Assembly (NCBI RefSeq): GCF_019428685.1
Contig: NZ_CP080095.1
Location: 2,480,001-2,544,000, forward strand
Direction: 5' to 3'
DNA from: Paraburkholderia edwinii
GTDB lineage: Bacteria; Pseudomonadota; Gammaproteobacteria; Burkholderiales; Burkholderiaceae
DNA length: 64,000 nt
Below the pieces are notes generated by a model. The model was given only the letters and a program-made list of their open reading frames with translations. It was not told where the DNA came from and did no database searches. Position numbers and translations under genes: made by a program. Shown here piece by piece: positions 31,615 through 42,167 of the stretch (position 1 is its first letter; the number at the start of each line of letters is the position of its first letter).

Positions 31615-34600
31615 ATGTCCTTCCGGTTCGGCATGCTCGAAGATGGCGACTCCCAGCTGTTGTGGGGGGACGGCGAATTGGCGTTGTGCCGCATGTGGTG
31701 CCGGCAGCACGGCGGCGCGCGCGTCGCCCTGCTGGCGGTCAGGCCCACGGCCGAGCACCCGACGCCGGCAAGCCTCGACCGGCTCGCACACGAGCACAGC
31801 CTCAAGGACGAACTCGATTGCGCCTGGGCGGCACGGCCGCTCGAGCTGGTGCGGGAACGCGGCAAGACGCTCCTGCTGCTCGAAGATACGGGCGGCGAGC
31901 CGCTCGTGCGCCTGCTGGTTACGCCGCTTCCCACTGAACGGTTTTTGCGTCTGGCGATCGCGATCGTCGCGGCGCTCGGCAAGGTGCATCAGCAAGGTCT
32001 CGTGCATAAGGACCTGAAGCCTTCCAATGTGCTCGTTACCGCAAATGGCGAAGCGCGGCTCACCGGCTTCGGCATCGCGTCGCGTCTGCCGCGCGAGCGC
32101 CAGGCGCCCGAGCCGCCTGAAACGATCGCCGGCACGCTTGCCTATATGGCCCCGGAACAGACGGGCCGCATGAACCGCTCGATCGACGCGCGCAGCGACC
32201 TCTATGCGCTCGGCGTGATGTTCTATCAGATGCTTACCGCGTCGTTGCCGTTCGCGGCAGCCGATCCGATCGAGTGGGTGCACTGCCATATCGCGCGCAA
32301 GCCGGTGCCGCCGCACGAAAAAATCGCGAGCATGCCGCGCGCGATCTCGGCAATCGTGATGAAGCTGCTCGCGAAGACCGTCGAGGAACGCTACCAGACG
32401 GCAGGCGGCGTCGAGCGCGACTTGCAGCGCTGTCTCGCGCAATGGGAGGCGCGGCATGCCATCGAAAACTTCGCGCCAGGCGAGTTCGATACGCCGGACC
32501 GGCTCGTGATTCCCGAAAAGCTTTATGGCCGCGCGCATGAAATCGACGTGCTGCTCGATGCGTTTCACCGCATCGTCGCTGGCGGCGCGCCGGAACTCGT
32601 GCTCGTGGCCGGGTATGCCGGTATCGGCAAGTCTTCGGTCGTCAACGAGCTGCACAAGGTGCTGGTGCCGCCGCGCGGTCTGTTCGCTTCAGGCAAATTC
32701 GACCAGTACCGGCGCGACATCCCGTATTCGACGCTCGCGCAGGCGTTTCAGAGCCTCGTGCGGCCGCTGCTCGTGAAGTGCGATGCGGAACTGGCCGATT
32801 GGCGCAAAACGCTGTGCGACGCACTGGGGCCGAACGCGCAGCTGATGATCGACGTCGTGCCCGAACTCCAGCTCATTATCGGCGAGCAGCCGCCGGTGCC
32901 CGAGATCGCGCCGCAAGATGCGCAGCGGCGCTTTCAGCTCGTGTTCCGGCGCTTCGTCGGCGTGTTTGCACGGCCCGACCATCCGCTCGCGCTGTTTCTC
33001 GACGACCTGCAATGGCTCGATGCGGCCACGCTCGACTGGCTCGACGATCTGCTCACACGCTCGGACCTGCGCCACCTGCTGCTGATCGGCGCGTACCGCG
33101 ACAACGAGGTCGATGCGAATCACCCGCTGCGCAGAAAGCTCGATGCGATGCGGCACGCGGGCGCGAAGATCGAGGAACTGACGCTGGCGCCGCTCGCGCG
33201 CGATCACCTGTCGCAGCTGATTGCCGATGCGCTTCGTTGTGAGCCGCCGCACGCAGCCACCCTGGCGCAGCTAGTGCACACGAAGACGGCCGGCAATCCG
33301 TTTTTCGCGCGGCAGTTCCTTGCCGAGCTCGCCGACGAAGGCCTGCTTCGCTTTGCACACGATATGTCGCGCTGGTGCTGGGATCTCGATTCGATCGATG
33401 CGAAGGGGTACACGGATAACGTCGTCGATCTGATGGTCGGCAAGCTCGCGCGGCTGCCGGCGCGAACCCGCAGCGCGATGCAACAGCTTGCCTGTATCGG
33501 CAATGCCGCCGATATCCGGCTGCTTGCCGTCGCGCTGGGCAGCCCCGAGGAACGCGTGCATGCCGATCTGTCGGACGCGCTGCGTCTCGAACTCGTCGAG
33601 CGGCTATCGGGCGCCTACCGCTTCGCGCACGACCGCGTGCAGGAAGCCGCGTATCTGCTGATTCCCGAAGCATCGCGCCCCGCGGCGCATCTGCAGATCG
33701 GCAGAATGCTTGCGGCCCATACGCCGCCCGCACGGCTTGACGACGCGATCTTCGAGATCGTCAACCAGTTGAATCTGGGTGCGCCGCTGATCACGTCCGG
33801 CGAAGAACGCGAGCACGTGGCCGGCCTCAATCTGAGGGCGGGCAAGCGGGCGAAGGCGTCGTCGGCTTATGTGTCGGCGATCAGCTATTTCGCGGCCGGC
33901 CGCGCGCTACTGCCCGCGCAAAGCTGGGAGACGCGCTACGCGCTCGTGTTCGCGCTCGACCTCCAGCGCGCCGAATGCGAACTGCTGACGGGCGACCCCG
34001 CGGCGGAAGCGCGCTTGCTGATGCTTGCCGGCCGCGCGAACAATCTCACGGATCTCGCCGCCGTCGCGAGCCTGCGCGAAATTCTCCATACGATGCGCAA
34101 CCAGTTCGACGAGAGCGTCCAGGTGGCCGCGGACTACATGCGCAGCGTCGGCGCGCAGTGGCCGTCGCAGGTGACGTGGAACGACGTGCTCGCGGAATAC
34201 GACACGATGCGCAAGCGCCTCGACCGGCAGCCGTTCGACGGGCAGCCGTTCGACCAGCTGGCCGCGCTGCCGCCGATGTCCGATCCCGCCGCGAAGGCGA
34301 TGGTCGAGGTGCTGACCGAGATCGTGCCCGCCGCGTACTTCACGGATATGAACCTGTGCTGTCTCGTCGTGTGCCGCATCGCGAACATCAGCTTCGAGCA
34401 CGGCAACAGCAACGGCTCGGTCTACGCGTACTCGCTGCTCGGCTTCTTTCTGCGCACGTTCTTCGACGATCACGAGGCTGCGTTCGGCTTCGGCAAGCTT
34501 GCGCTGGAACTTTCCGCAAGGCCGGGCCTGAGCCGCTTCAAGGCGCGCTGCTACAACAATTTCGCCTACAGCATCAATCCGTGGACGAACCCCATTCGCA

Positions 34601-37161
34601 GCGGTCGCGAGCTATTGCAGCAGGCGCTCAACGCAGCCGAGGAAGTCGGTGACCCCAGTTTCGCGGCTTATATCCACTTTTCGTTGATGACCGATATGAT
34701 CGCGTCCGGCGATCCGCTCGATCAGGTGCACGAAGAGGGCAAGCGCGGCTTCGATTTCGCATCGAAGGCGCGCTTTGGCCTGATTGTCGATGTCATGACC
34801 GGGCATCTGCTGTTTATCCGCGCAATGCGCGGACTGACGCCGCGATTCGGCTCGTTCGACGATGCGCAATTCGACGAAGCGCGGTTCGAGCAGCATCTGG
34901 AGGCGGACCCGGGACTGGCGAACCCGAGTTGCATCTACTGGATTCGCAAACTGCAGGCCCGCTATCTCGCCGGCGATTTTGCTGCGGCTGTCGTGGCTGC
35001 GTCGAAGGCGGCGCCGCTGCTATGGACGTCGCCGGCTTCTTTCGAGCAAGCCGAATATCACTTCTATGCCGCGCTCGCGCATGCCGCGCTGTGCGATTTC
35101 GCCAGCGCGCACGAACGGCGCGGCGAAATGGAGGTGATCGCTAGCCACAGTCGTCAGATCGCGCTCTGGGCGCAGAAATGCCCGGCCAATTTCGAGAATC
35201 GCACGGCCTTGCTTGCAGCGGAAATGGCGCGGATAGAGGGCCGCGAAAGCGATGCGATGCACGGGTACGAACGCGCGATCCGCTCGTCGCGCGAGCATGG
35301 CTTTGTGCAAAACGAAGCGCTCGCGAATGAACTCGCCGCGCGCTTTTATCTCGCGCGCGGTTTCGACCGAACGGGCCGTATGTATCTGCGCGATGCGCGA
35401 TATCGCTATATAAGCTGGGGCGCCAGCGGCAAGGTCCGGCAACTCGACGAGTTGTACCCGGCGCTGACCAGCGGCCCTGCGGAGGGCGTCATGGCCTCAG
35501 GCACGATCGGCACGCCCGTCGACTATCTGGATCTCGCGACCGTGATCAGGGTTTCGCAGGCGGTATCGGGCGAAATCGTGCTCGAAAAGATGCTCGATGT
35601 GCTGATGCGCTCGGCGATCGAGCAGGCCGGCGCCGAGCGCGGGCTGCTCGTGGTTTTGCGCGGCGCCGAGGCGCGCATTGCCGCGGAAGCGTCGACCGGC
35701 GAGCATGCGGTGGTGGTCGAGATCCGCGATCGCCTCGCGGATGCGGCCGCCTTGCCGCAATCGGTGCTGCACTATGCGCTGCATTCGCGCGAATGCGTGA
35801 TGCTCGACGATGCATCCGACGGGAACTTCTTTTCGACCGACCCGTATATTCGCGATCGGCAGTCGCGTTCGATTCTGTGCCTGCCGTTGCTCGCGCGTGC
35901 GAAGCTGATCGGCGTGCTGTATCTCGAGAATCATCTCGCGCCGCGCGTGTTCGCGCCGGCGCGCGTCGCGGTGTTGAAGCTGCTTGCGTCGCAGTCCGCG
36001 ATCGCGCTTGAAAACGCGCGGCTTTACGCCGATCTGGCCGAGCGCGAAGGCAAGATCCGGCGTCTTGTCGACGCGAATATTGTCGGTATCTTTATTTTCG
36101 CGCTCGAAGGCAAGATTCTCGAGGCGAACGATGCGTTTCTGCGCATCGTTCGCTATGACCGCGAAGATCTCGTGGCGGGGCGGCTGAGCTGGATGGATCT
36201 GACGCCGCCCGACTGGCTCGAGCGCGATAACCGCCTGTGGGTGCCCATGCTGCGCGCAACGGGCATGCTGCAGCCGATCGAAAAGGAGTACCTGCGCAAG
36301 GACGGCAGCCGCGTGCCCGTGATGCTCGGCGTCGCGATGTTCGAAGAAGACGGCAGCCGTGGCGTTGCGTTCGTGCTCGACCTGAGCGATCGCCGGCGCG
36401 CCGAGGAAAATGCGCGCGAAATGCAGCGCGAACTCGCGCATGCGAACCGCGTGACGACAATGGGTCAGCTGGCCGCGTCGATCAGTCACGAAATCAAGCA
36501 GCCGATTGCATCGGCGGCCACGAATGCATCGGCCGGCCTGCGCTGGCTCGATCGGGTGCCACCCGAGCTCGGCGAGGTGCGCCAGGTGCTCGAGCGCATC
36601 ATTGCCGACGCAATGCGCGCGAGCGACGTGATGAACCGCATTCACGGCCTCGTCAAGAACGCGCCGACTTATAAGGAAACGCTGCGGATCAACGACACGA
36701 TTCGCGAAGTCGTCGCGCTGACGCGCGGCGAGGCCGAGAAGGACGGCGTGTGCATCGAGATGCGGCTGGCCGACGATTTGCCGCTCGTGGTCGGCGATCG
36801 CGTGCAACTGCAGCAGGTGATGATGAATCTGATCGTCAACGCGATCGAGGCGATGAGCGCCGTCGACGACGGACAGCGCGAACTGACGATCAGTACGCGC
36901 AACGGCGCGCCGGGTACGGTGCTCGTCGCGGTCAGCGATTCGGGGCCGGGCGTGCCGTCCACGAACAGGAACCGGCTGTTTGCGCCGTTCTATACGACCA
37001 AGGCAAGCGGGCTCGGGATGGGACTGTCGATTTGCCGATCGATTATCGAAGCGCACGGCGGCGCGCTGGGGGTGAGCGCGAACCTGCCGCGCGGCGCCGT
37101 GTTCGAGTTTTCCGTTCGAGCGGGCGAAGAGGCGAAGGAGGAGGGTGATCTGACTAACTAG
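31615..37161 (+). CDS. Kinase-like / AAA-ATPase / GAF / PAS / histidine kinase fusion protein
   Basis: An 1848-residue soluble signalling protein. Order: Ser/Thr-kinase-like domain (about 1-275; VHKDLKPSNVLV near 129, TLAYMAPEQTGRMN); AAA/STAND-type ATPase (about 300-650; Walker A GYAGIGKSS near 336, Walker B LALFLDDLQWLD near 462); a helical repeat region (about 680-1290); GAF (about 1315-1470); PAS (about 1482-1600); and histidine kinase (His1625 in ASISHEIKQPIA, N box NLIVNAIEAM near 1738, G boxes SDSGPGVP and SGLGMGLSICRSI). The Mg-binding Asp of the kinase DFG motif is Gly (LTGFGIA). No response regulator is adjacent. It is probably a stress or nutrient sensor; the start has no strong ribosome site. 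Confidence 0.88.
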   Translation: MSFRFGMLEDGDSQLLWGDGELALCRMWCRQHGGARVALLAVRPTAEHPTPASLDRLAHEHSLKDELDCAWAARPLELVRERGKTLLLLEDTGGEPLVRLLVTPLPTERFLRLAIAIVAALGKVHQQGLVHKDLKPSNVLVTANGEARLTGFGIASRLPRERQAPEPPETIAGTLAYMAPEQTGRMNRSIDARSDLYALGVMFYQMLTASLPFAAADPIEWVHCHIARKPVPPHEKIASMPRAISAIVMKLLAKTVEERYQTAGGVERDLQRCLAQWEARHAIENFAPGEFDTPDRLVIPEKLYGRAHEIDVLLDAFHRIVAGGAPELVLVAGYAGIGKSSVVNELHKVLVPPRGLFASGKFDQYRRDIPYSTLAQAFQSLVRPLLVKCDAELADWRKTLCDALGPNAQLMIDVVPELQLIIGEQPPVPEIAPQDAQRRFQLVFRRFVGVFARPDHPLALFLDDLQWLDAATLDWLDDLLTRSDLRHLLLIGAYRDNEVDANHPLRRKLDAMRHAGAKIEELTLAPLARDHLSQLIADALRCEPPHAATLAQLVHTKTAGNPFFARQFLAELADEGLLRFAHDMSRWCWDLDSIDAKGYTDNVVDLMVGKLARLPARTRSAMQQLACIGNAADIRLLAVALGSPEERVHADLSDALRLELVERLSGAYRFAHDRVQEAAYLLIPEASRPAAHLQIGRMLAAHTPPARLDDAIFEIVNQLNLGAPLITSGEEREHVAGLNLRAGKRAKASSAYVSAISYFAAGRALLPAQSWETRYALVFALDLQRAECELLTGDPAAEARLLMLAGRANNLTDLAAVASLREILHTMRNQFDESVQVAADYMRSVGAQWPSQVTWNDVLAEYDTMRKRLDRQPFDGQPFDQLAALPPMSDPAAKAMVEVLTEIVPAAYFTDMNLCCLVVCRIANISFEHGNSNGSVYAYSLLGFFLRTFFDDHEAAFGFGKLALELSARPGLSRFKARCYNNFAYSINPWTNPIRSGRELLQQALNAAEEVGDPSFAAYIHFSLMTDMIASGDPLDQVHEEGKRGFDFASKARFGLIVDVMTGHLLFIRAMRGLTPRFGSFDDAQFDEARFEQHLEADPGLANPSCIYWIRKLQARYLAGDFAAAVVAASKAAPLLWTSPASFEQAEYHFYAALAHAALCDFASAHERRGEMEVIASHSRQIALWAQKCPANFENRTALLAAEMARIEGRESDAMHGYERAIRSSREHGFVQNEALANELAARFYLARGFDRTGRMYLRDARYRYISWGASGKVRQLDELYPALTSGPAEGVMASGTIGTPVDYLDLATVIRVSQAVSGEIVLEKMLDVLMRSAIEQAGAERGLLVVLRGAEARIAAEASTGEHAVVVEIRDRLADAAALPQSVLHYALHSRECVMLDDASDGNFFSTDPYIRDRQSRSILCLPLLARAKLIGVLYLENHLAPRVFAPARVAVLKLLASQSAIALENARLYADLAEREGKIRRLVDANIVGIFIFALEGKILEANDAFLRIVRYDREDLVAGRLSWMDLTPPDWLERDNRLWVPMLRATGMLQPIEKEYLRKDGSRVPVMLGVAMFEEDGSRGVAFVLDLSDRRRAEENAREMQRELAHANRVTTMGQLAASISHEIKQPIASAATNASAGLRWLDRVPPELGEVRQVLERIIADAMRASDVMNRIHGLVKNAPTYKETLRINDTIREVVALTRGEAEKDGVCIEMRLADDLPLVVGDRVQLQQVMMNLIVNAIEAMSAVDDGQRELTISTRNGAPGTVLVAVSDSGPGVPSTNRNRLFAPFYTTKASGLGMGLSICRSIIEAHGGALGVSANLPRGAVFEFSVRAGEEAKEEGDLTN

Positions 37162-37506
37162 CTAGCGCGACGGTGAAACGATCAGCCCTTCGCACATGAG
37201 GTTTCTGCACAAGGAGCTGAATTCAGCACCTGGTGCGCCGCTCGACGCATCGACCTCGATCGGCCCATTCAGTTCTTCGTAGAGACGCGCGAGCAACGTA
37301 TGCGCGATGCCCGAGCGCCTGAAGGCCGGGTCGACAAACAGATCGACAAGCGTGGCTCGCGCGCCGGCCAGCGCGCTCGCGACCGGTTCGAAACGGATCC
37401 AGCCGACGGGCTGATCGCGGTGCCACGCCACAGCGCGGCCGTTGTGCCCGTCGAACTCGATCGTGATGGCGCGAGCGCTGCGGTCCTTGAACAGATAGGC
37501 GTGCAT
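37162..37506 (-). CDS. Small GNAT-family N-acetyltransferase
   Basis: A 114-residue GNAT-fold protein. Motif A region is LVDLFVDPAFRRSGIAHTLL (R-R-S-G-I-A), preceded by VAWHRDQPVGWIRFEPV. It is short for the family and ends soon after motif B, so the C-terminal strand may be minimal. Its stop codon abuts the stop of the convergent large kinase gene without any spacer. The substrate is unknown. Confidence 0.7.
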   Translation of the reverse strand: MHAYLFKDRSARAITIEFDGHNGRAVAWHRDQPVGWIRFEPVASALAGARATLVDLFVDPAFRRSGIAHTLLARLYEELNGPIEVDASSGAPGAEFSSLCRNLMCEGLIVSPSR

Positions 37507-37529
37507 CGGTCTCGGGAATCAGGATGGAT

Positions 37530-38450
37530 TCAAACTTTTCCTTTCCACGGCACGAGCACTTTCTCGACGTAGCGCATCAGCAGGTCGAAGCACAGTGCAA
37601 AGAAGCCGATCACGATAATGCCCATGATCACTACGTCGCTCGACAGAAACTCCGCGGCATTGAGCACCATAAAGCCGAGACCGCTTGTCGACGCGACCAT
37701 TTCGGCGGCGACCAGGGTCGTCCATCCCACGCCGATACCGATGCGCATGCCCGTGAAGATCTCGGGCAGCGCGGCCTTGAGGATCACATGGAACACCACC
37801 TGGGTGCGCGAAGCGCCCATCGAATACGCCGCATGAATCTGCTCGATCGACACCGAGCGCACGCCTGCACGCGCGGCGATCGCGAGCGGTGCGAAGATCG
37901 CGAGATAGATCAGCAGGATCTTCGAAAACTCGCCGATGCCGAACCAGATGATGATGAGCGGCAAATACGCGAGCGGCGGCAATGGCCGGTAAAACTCGAT
38001 CGGCGGATCGAACACGCCGCGCGCAAGACGCGTCACGCCCATCAGGATGCCGACCGGAATCGCCGTCACGCACGCGAGCAGAAAGGCGCCGAATACACGT
38101 AACAGGCTGACGCCCGTATGCTGCGCGAGCGTCGAGTTCGCAAAGCCTTCGGTCGCGACATACAGGAACTTCTGGTACACGGCCTGCGGCGACGGCAGGA
38201 AGAGCGGCTTGATCCAGTGCAGATTGGTTGCGATAAACCACAGCCCGACGAACGCAATGACGGTGACGAGGCTGATCGCCAGGCTGCTGCCTTGTCCGGG
38301 CACGCCGAACGTATCGCCGGGCTTGACCGGTTTTTTCGCGAGCACGCGCGAGCGGCGCACCGGTTTGCGCGGCGGCGGGGCCGCGGTGTCGCCGCCGATC
38401 GGCGCGGCGTGATCGTGCGTCAGCGTATGTCCCAACTTCGAACTAAACAT
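37530..38450 (-). CDS. tauC: Taurine/sulfonate ABC transporter permease
   Basis: A 306-residue permease with six predicted helices and a cytoplasmic Pro/Arg-rich N-terminus. The transport motifs are [20 protein letters not shown] and the EAA-like loop [20 protein letters not shown], as in TauC/SsuC. The start at 38450 follows GAGGTG and overlaps the end of the ATPase gene by 8 bases. Gene order substrate-binding, ATPase, permease on one strand, and the TauR regulator divergent from them, support taurine over other sulfonates. Confidence 0.87.
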   Translation of the reverse strand: MFSSKLGHTLTHDHAAPIGGDTAAPPPRKPVRRSRVLAKKPVKPGDTFGVPGQGSSLAISLVTVIAFVGLWFIATNLHWIKPLFLPSPQAVYQKFLYVATEGFANSTLAQHTGVSLLRVFGAFLLACVTAIPVGILMGVTRLARGVFDPPIEFYRPLPPLAYLPLIIIWFGIGEFSKILLIYLAIFAPLAIAARAGVRSVSIEQIHAAYSMGASRTQVVFHVILKAALPEIFTGMRIGIGVGWTTLVAAEMVASTSGLGFMVLNAAEFLSSDVVIMGIIVIGFFALCFDLLMRYVEKVLVPWKGKV

Positions 38451-39258
38451 GCGTCACCTCGTCTTCGGCCTGATGCGTTTTCTCATCGCCGTAGATGATG
38501 CTGAGCACGCGCTCGCGCATCGCGATGAAGTCGGGACTCGATTTGATCGACCGCGCGTCGCGCGTTTCGAGAAAGCGTCGATTGAAGTCGAGGTCGTACG
38601 TGTGCGTGATGCGGCCGGGCCGCGGCGACATCACGACCAGGCGGCTCGCGAGAAAGAGCGCTTCTTCCACGCTGTGCGTGATAAAGAAGAACATCTTGCT
38701 GGTCTGCCGCCAGACATCGAGCAGCAGCTCCTGGATCGTCTCGCGCGTGAGCGCGTCGAGCGCAGCCATCGGCTCGTCCATCAGCAGCATCGCGGGGTCG
38801 CAGGTCAGTGCTCGCGCGATGCCCACGCGCTGCTGCATGCCGCCCGAGAGCTGATAGATCATGTGCTTGTGAAAGTCCTGCAGGCCAACGAGTGCAAGAT
38901 TGCGCACCGCGATTTCATGGCGTGTGGCTTTTGGCACGCCTTGCAGCTTGAGGCCGAACTCGGCGTTGTCGATCACGTTGAGCCATGGCAGCAGCGCATG
39001 CTTCTGGAACACCACGCCGCGATCGGCGCCGGGACCGCAGATCTTTTCGCCGCCGAGCAGCAATTCGCCCTGGCTCGGCGAGATAAAGCCCGCCATCAGC
39101 GAGAGAAGGGTCGTCTTGCCGCAGCCCGATGCGCCGAGTGCGACGACGAAGTCTCCCGAATTGATCGTCAGGTTGATGTCGTCGAGCGCCTGCACGGTCT
39201 GCCCGGCTGTGCGGCCCGGGAAGACCACGCTCACGTTCCTGACTCTCATGCTTTCCAT
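38443..39258 (-). CDS. tauB: Taurine/sulfonate ABC transporter ATP-binding protein
   Basis: A 271-residue ABC ATPase of the nitrate/sulfonate/taurine class. Walker A is GASGCGKTT, the Q-loop is [12 protein letters not shown], the signature is [15 protein letters not shown], Walker B is [13 protein letters not shown] and the switch His lies in [20 protein letters not shown] lies five bases before the ATG. It sits between tauA and tauC and energises taurine import. Confidence 0.9.
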   Translation of the reverse strand: MESMRVRNVSVVFPGRTAGQTVQALDDINLTINSGDFVVALGASGCGKTTLLSLMAGFISPSQGELLLGGEKICGPGADRGVVFQKHALLPWLNVIDNAEFGLKLQGVPKATRHEIAVRNLALVGLQDFHKHMIYQLSGGMQQRVGIARALTCDPAMLLMDEPMAALDALTRETIQELLLDVWRQTSKMFFFITHSVEEALFLASRLVVMSPRPGRITHTYDLDFNRRFLETRDARSIKSSPDFIAMRERVLSIIYGDEKTHQAEDEVTHV

Positions 39259-39304
39259 ATCGCCTCCTGATGTGCGGCTGCGGTTAGTTCGTCATCCGCA
39301 GCGT

Positions 39305-40384
39305 TCATTTGAGCTTCATCGCGGCCTCGGCATAGGCCGGGGTCACGAATTTTGCGTAGTCGGGCTGCACGGTGCTGATCTGATGCTGTTCCTTCAGAAA
39401 GGCCGACGTGTCTTTCAATGCGAAAGCCGCGCGGCTCGCGTTGCCGCCGCCGAGCCATTGCGGCGAAGCCTGTTCGGCGAGCGTCGGGTACGCGTAGAGC
39501 GCAAGCGCTGCCGGCACGTCGGCCGGCGATCCGCCGATGGTCTTCGCGATTGCCGCGGCCTGCGGCGATTGCGCGTTCCAGGCGGAAGGGTTCTTGCGAT
39601 ACTGGTCGTCCGCGTCCGCGATCGCCTTCACGAATTTCGCCATGAAGTCCTTATGATCCTCGCCCCATTTGCGATCCACCGCAATCCCGTCGAACGTGGG
39701 TTTGCCGAGCTTCGTCAGCTCGCCCGACGTAATCAGCACCTTGCCGCTCTTCTTCAGTTCCGCCAGTGCGGGATTCCACACATAGGCGGCATCGATATCG
39801 CCGCGTTCCCAAGCCGCGACAATCTGGTTCGGCTGCATGTTGAGGATCTTCAGGCTGGACGGGTCGATGCCGAAGTGCTTCAGGGCAAACATCATGTGAT
39901 AGTGCGTGGTCGAGACGAACGGCACGCCGACCGTCTTGCCTTTCAGATCCGCGGGCTTGGTGATGTTCGCGCCGTTGCGCACGACGAGCGCTTCAGCTTC
40001 GTTGATGCCGTCGAGAATCCAGAAGAGCTGCAGATCGACGCCCTGGCTCACGGCCGCGGCGAGCGGGCTCGAGCCGATCACGCCGACCTTGACGTCACCC
40101 GAAGCCATCGCGGTGGCCACCTTCGCGCCCGATTCGAACTGCCGCCAGTTGATCTTGTAGCCCGTCGCTTTCTCGATCGAGCCGTTGGCAATCGCGACGA
40201 CCCACGGGTCCACGATCTGCTGGTAGGCGATCGTCACTTCCTTGTCTTCGGCGTACGACGCGTGCGCGGTCAACGCGGCGAGCGTCGCGACGATGATGCA
40301 GCGCACGACCTGAAACAGGCGCGTTTGGTTAGGACGCGGTCGTTTGAATCCACTGCGGGAAAGCCGGGCGAGTAGGGCGTTCAT
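39305..40384 (-). CDS. tauA: Taurine ABC transporter substrate-binding protein
   Basis: A 359-residue periplasmic binding protein with a signal peptide (CIIVATLAALTAHASYA). The mature protein has VTIAYQQIVDPWVVAIANG, VGVIGSSPLAAAVSQGVDLQ and AWERGDIDAAYVWNPAL, which match TauA-type type-2 periplasmic receptors. The start at 40384 follows AGGAGA. It is first in tauABC and divergent from tauR, as in other taurine-degrading bacteria. Confidence 0.88.
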   Translation of the reverse strand: MNALLARLSRSGFKRPRPNQTRLFQVVRCIIVATLAALTAHASYAEDKEVTIAYQQIVDPWVVAIANGSIEKATGYKINWRQFESGAKVATAMASGDVKVGVIGSSPLAAAVSQGVDLQLFWILDGINEAEALVVRNGANITKPADLKGKTVGVPFVSTTHYHMMFALKHFGIDPSSLKILNMQPNQIVAAWERGDIDAAYVWNPALAELKKSGKVLITSGELTKLGKPTFDGIAVDRKWGEDHKDFMAKFVKAIADADDQYRKNPSAWNAQSPQAAAIAKTIGGSPADVPAALALYAYPTLAEQASPQWLGGGNASRAAFALKDTSAFLKEQHQISTVQPDYAKFVTPAYAEAAMKLK

Positions 40385-40457
40385 GGGCAGGTCTCCTGAT
40401 GGTAGGTTCGCGCGATACCGGTTTTTGGCCCGCGTCGACCGGGGTTGCCCCAATCGT

Positions 40458-40476
40458 TCGAAACGGATTGTTTCGA
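40458..40476. promoter_or_regulatory. Inverted repeat in the tauA/tauR divergent region
   Basis: tcgaaac-ggatt-gtttcga is a perfect 7-bp inverted repeat lying between the divergent tauA and tauR starts. It is a candidate operator, possibly for TauR; MocR-type proteins often bind direct repeats, so this is tentative. Confidence 0.4.
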
Positions 40477-40604
40477 GTATCGTCATTAGTGATCGGCTCA
40501 AGTTAGTGCCAGACGCCGACGATCGTTGAGTCCACATTCGGCCTGCCGTATGCCGCACGGGCGGGTTTTCCCGCACTGCGAAGCGCGCGCCTTCAGGAGA
40601 AAAC

Positions 40605-42167
40605 ATGCCTAGCCGGGCCTCGTCGGTTCTTTGGACCCAGCGGTTCGAGCGCTCGCCCGAACCGAACCTGAGCCTGCAGGCGCAAATCCGGCAAATGCTG
40701 GTCGCTTCCATCCTCGACGGTCAGCTGATGCCCGGTCACGCCTTGCCGTCGAGCCGCGAACTGGCCGACCAGCTCGGCGTGGCGCGCAATACCGTGGTGC
40801 TCGCGTATCAGCAGCTTGTCGAAGAAGGCTATCTGATCTCGCGTGAGCGCAGTGGCCATTTTGTGAATCCGTCGATGCTCGAAGGGCAGCACGATTTTGC
40901 GCGCTGGCGCGAAGCCGGGGCCGACGCCGATGCGACGGGCGCACACGCACCGGAAAATGCTGCCGACGCCGATGCGCGCCCCGACTGGAACCGGCGTATT
41001 CCGCGGCCGCCTTCGATGCAGCGCAACATCGTCAAGCCGCGCAACTGGCAGAACTACGAGTATCCGTTTATCTACGGTCAGTTCGACCAGACGCTGTTTC
41101 CGACCAATGACTGGCGCGAGTGCTGTATCAAGGCGCTGTCGGTCATGGAGATCCGCAACTGGGCGCCCGATCTGATCGAGCGCGACGACGAAGGGCTGAT
41201 CCAGCAGATCTGTACGCGCGTATTGCCGCGGCGCGGCGTGTTCGCGAAGCCCGACGAGATCGTCGTGACGATCGGCGCGCAGCAGGCGCTCTACCTCGTG
41301 GCCGACCTGCTCGCGAACGAGAGCACGACGGTCGGCTTCGAAAACCCGGGTTATCCCGATGCGCGCAATATTTTTCTGACGCGCAATGCGCGGTTGCTGC
41401 CGCTCGCGGTGGACGGCGGCGGCGTGCGGACCGACGAAGACCGCGACGTACTCGCGCAATGCGACTACGTGTACGTCACGCCGAGCCACCAGTGCCCGAC
41501 CTCGGTGACGATGCCGATCGAGCGGCGCCGCGCGCTGCTGAAGCTCGCGCAGCGCCATGATTTCGTCGTGATCGAGGACGACTACGAAAGCGAGAACAAC
41601 TTCACCGGCGCGCCGCATCCGGCGTTAAAGAGCCTCGATACGGCCGATCGCGTGATTTACATCGGCAGTTTGTCGAAGACCTTTGCGCCGGGGCTGCGGC
41701 TTGGCTATGTGGTGGGCCCGCGCGATCTGATCCACGAGCTGCGCGCGCTGCGGCGGTTGATGGTGCGTCATCCGGCGGCGCTGATCCAGCGCGCGTTTGC
41801 CAATTTTCTGGCGCTCGGGCATCACGACACCTTGCTGCGCAAGCTCGCGCATGCGTACCGCGAACGCGCGCAACTGCTGATGGCGGCGCTCGATGCGCAT
41901 ATGCCCGACGCACGCTACGTGCCGGTCACGGGCGGCGCGTCGTGCTGGGTCGAGGGGCCGCCCGGGCTCGACGCCGCGCGTCTTGCCGCCGACGCGCAAG
42001 CGCGCAGCGTGCTGATCGAACTCGGCAATGTGTTCTTTATGGCGGGGCTCGAGCAGCAACGCTGCTTTCGTATGGGCTTTTCGGCGATCAAGCCGGAAAA
42101 GATCGATGCGGGCGTGCAGGTGCTGGCCGAGGTGATGCGCGAGACCTGCGCATCGCAGGCGCACTGA
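40605..42167 (+). CDS. tauR: MocR/GntR-type PLP-dependent regulator TauR
   Basis: A 520-residue MocR protein. The N-terminal GntR winged helix is SLQAQIRQMLVASILDGQL and LPSSRELADQLGVARNTVVL. The C-terminal part is a class I aminotransferase-like domain, with FVVIEDDYESE (Asp for the pyridine ring) and the PLP Lys358 in IGSLSKTFAPGLRLGY. TauR proteins activate taurine uptake and degradation genes in response to taurine and PLP. CAGGAGA precedes the ATG. It is divergent from tauABC and upstream of the probable tauXY pair. Its stop codon lies in a 14-bp tandem repeat. Confidence 0.87.
   Translation: MPSRASSVLWTQRFERSPEPNLSLQAQIRQMLVASILDGQLMPGHALPSSRELADQLGVARNTVVLAYQQLVEEGYLISRERSGHFVNPSMLEGQHDFARWREAGADADATGAHAPENAADADARPDWNRRIPRPPSMQRNIVKPRNWQNYEYPFIYGQFDQTLFPTNDWRECCIKALSVMEIRNWAPDLIERDDEGLIQQICTRVLPRRGVFAKPDEIVVTIGAQQALYLVADLLANESTTVGFENPGYPDARNIFLTRNARLLPLAVDGGGVRTDEDRDVLAQCDYVYVTPSHQCPTSVTMPIERRRALLKLAQRHDFVVIEDDYESENNFTGAPHPALKSLDTADRVIYIGSLSKTFAPGLRLGYVVGPRDLIHELRALRRLMVRHPAALIQRAFANFLALGHHDTLLRKLAHAYRERAQLLMAALDAHMPDARYVPVTGGASCWVEGPPGLDAARLAADAQARSVLIELGNVFFMAGLEQQRCFRMGFSAIKPEKIDAGVQVLAEVMRETCASQAH

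Noticed and set aside
35497..37056. 519-residue minus-strand frame opposite the histidine kinase region
   Set aside because: It is an antisense shadow; the plus-strand frame has H, N and G boxes in order.
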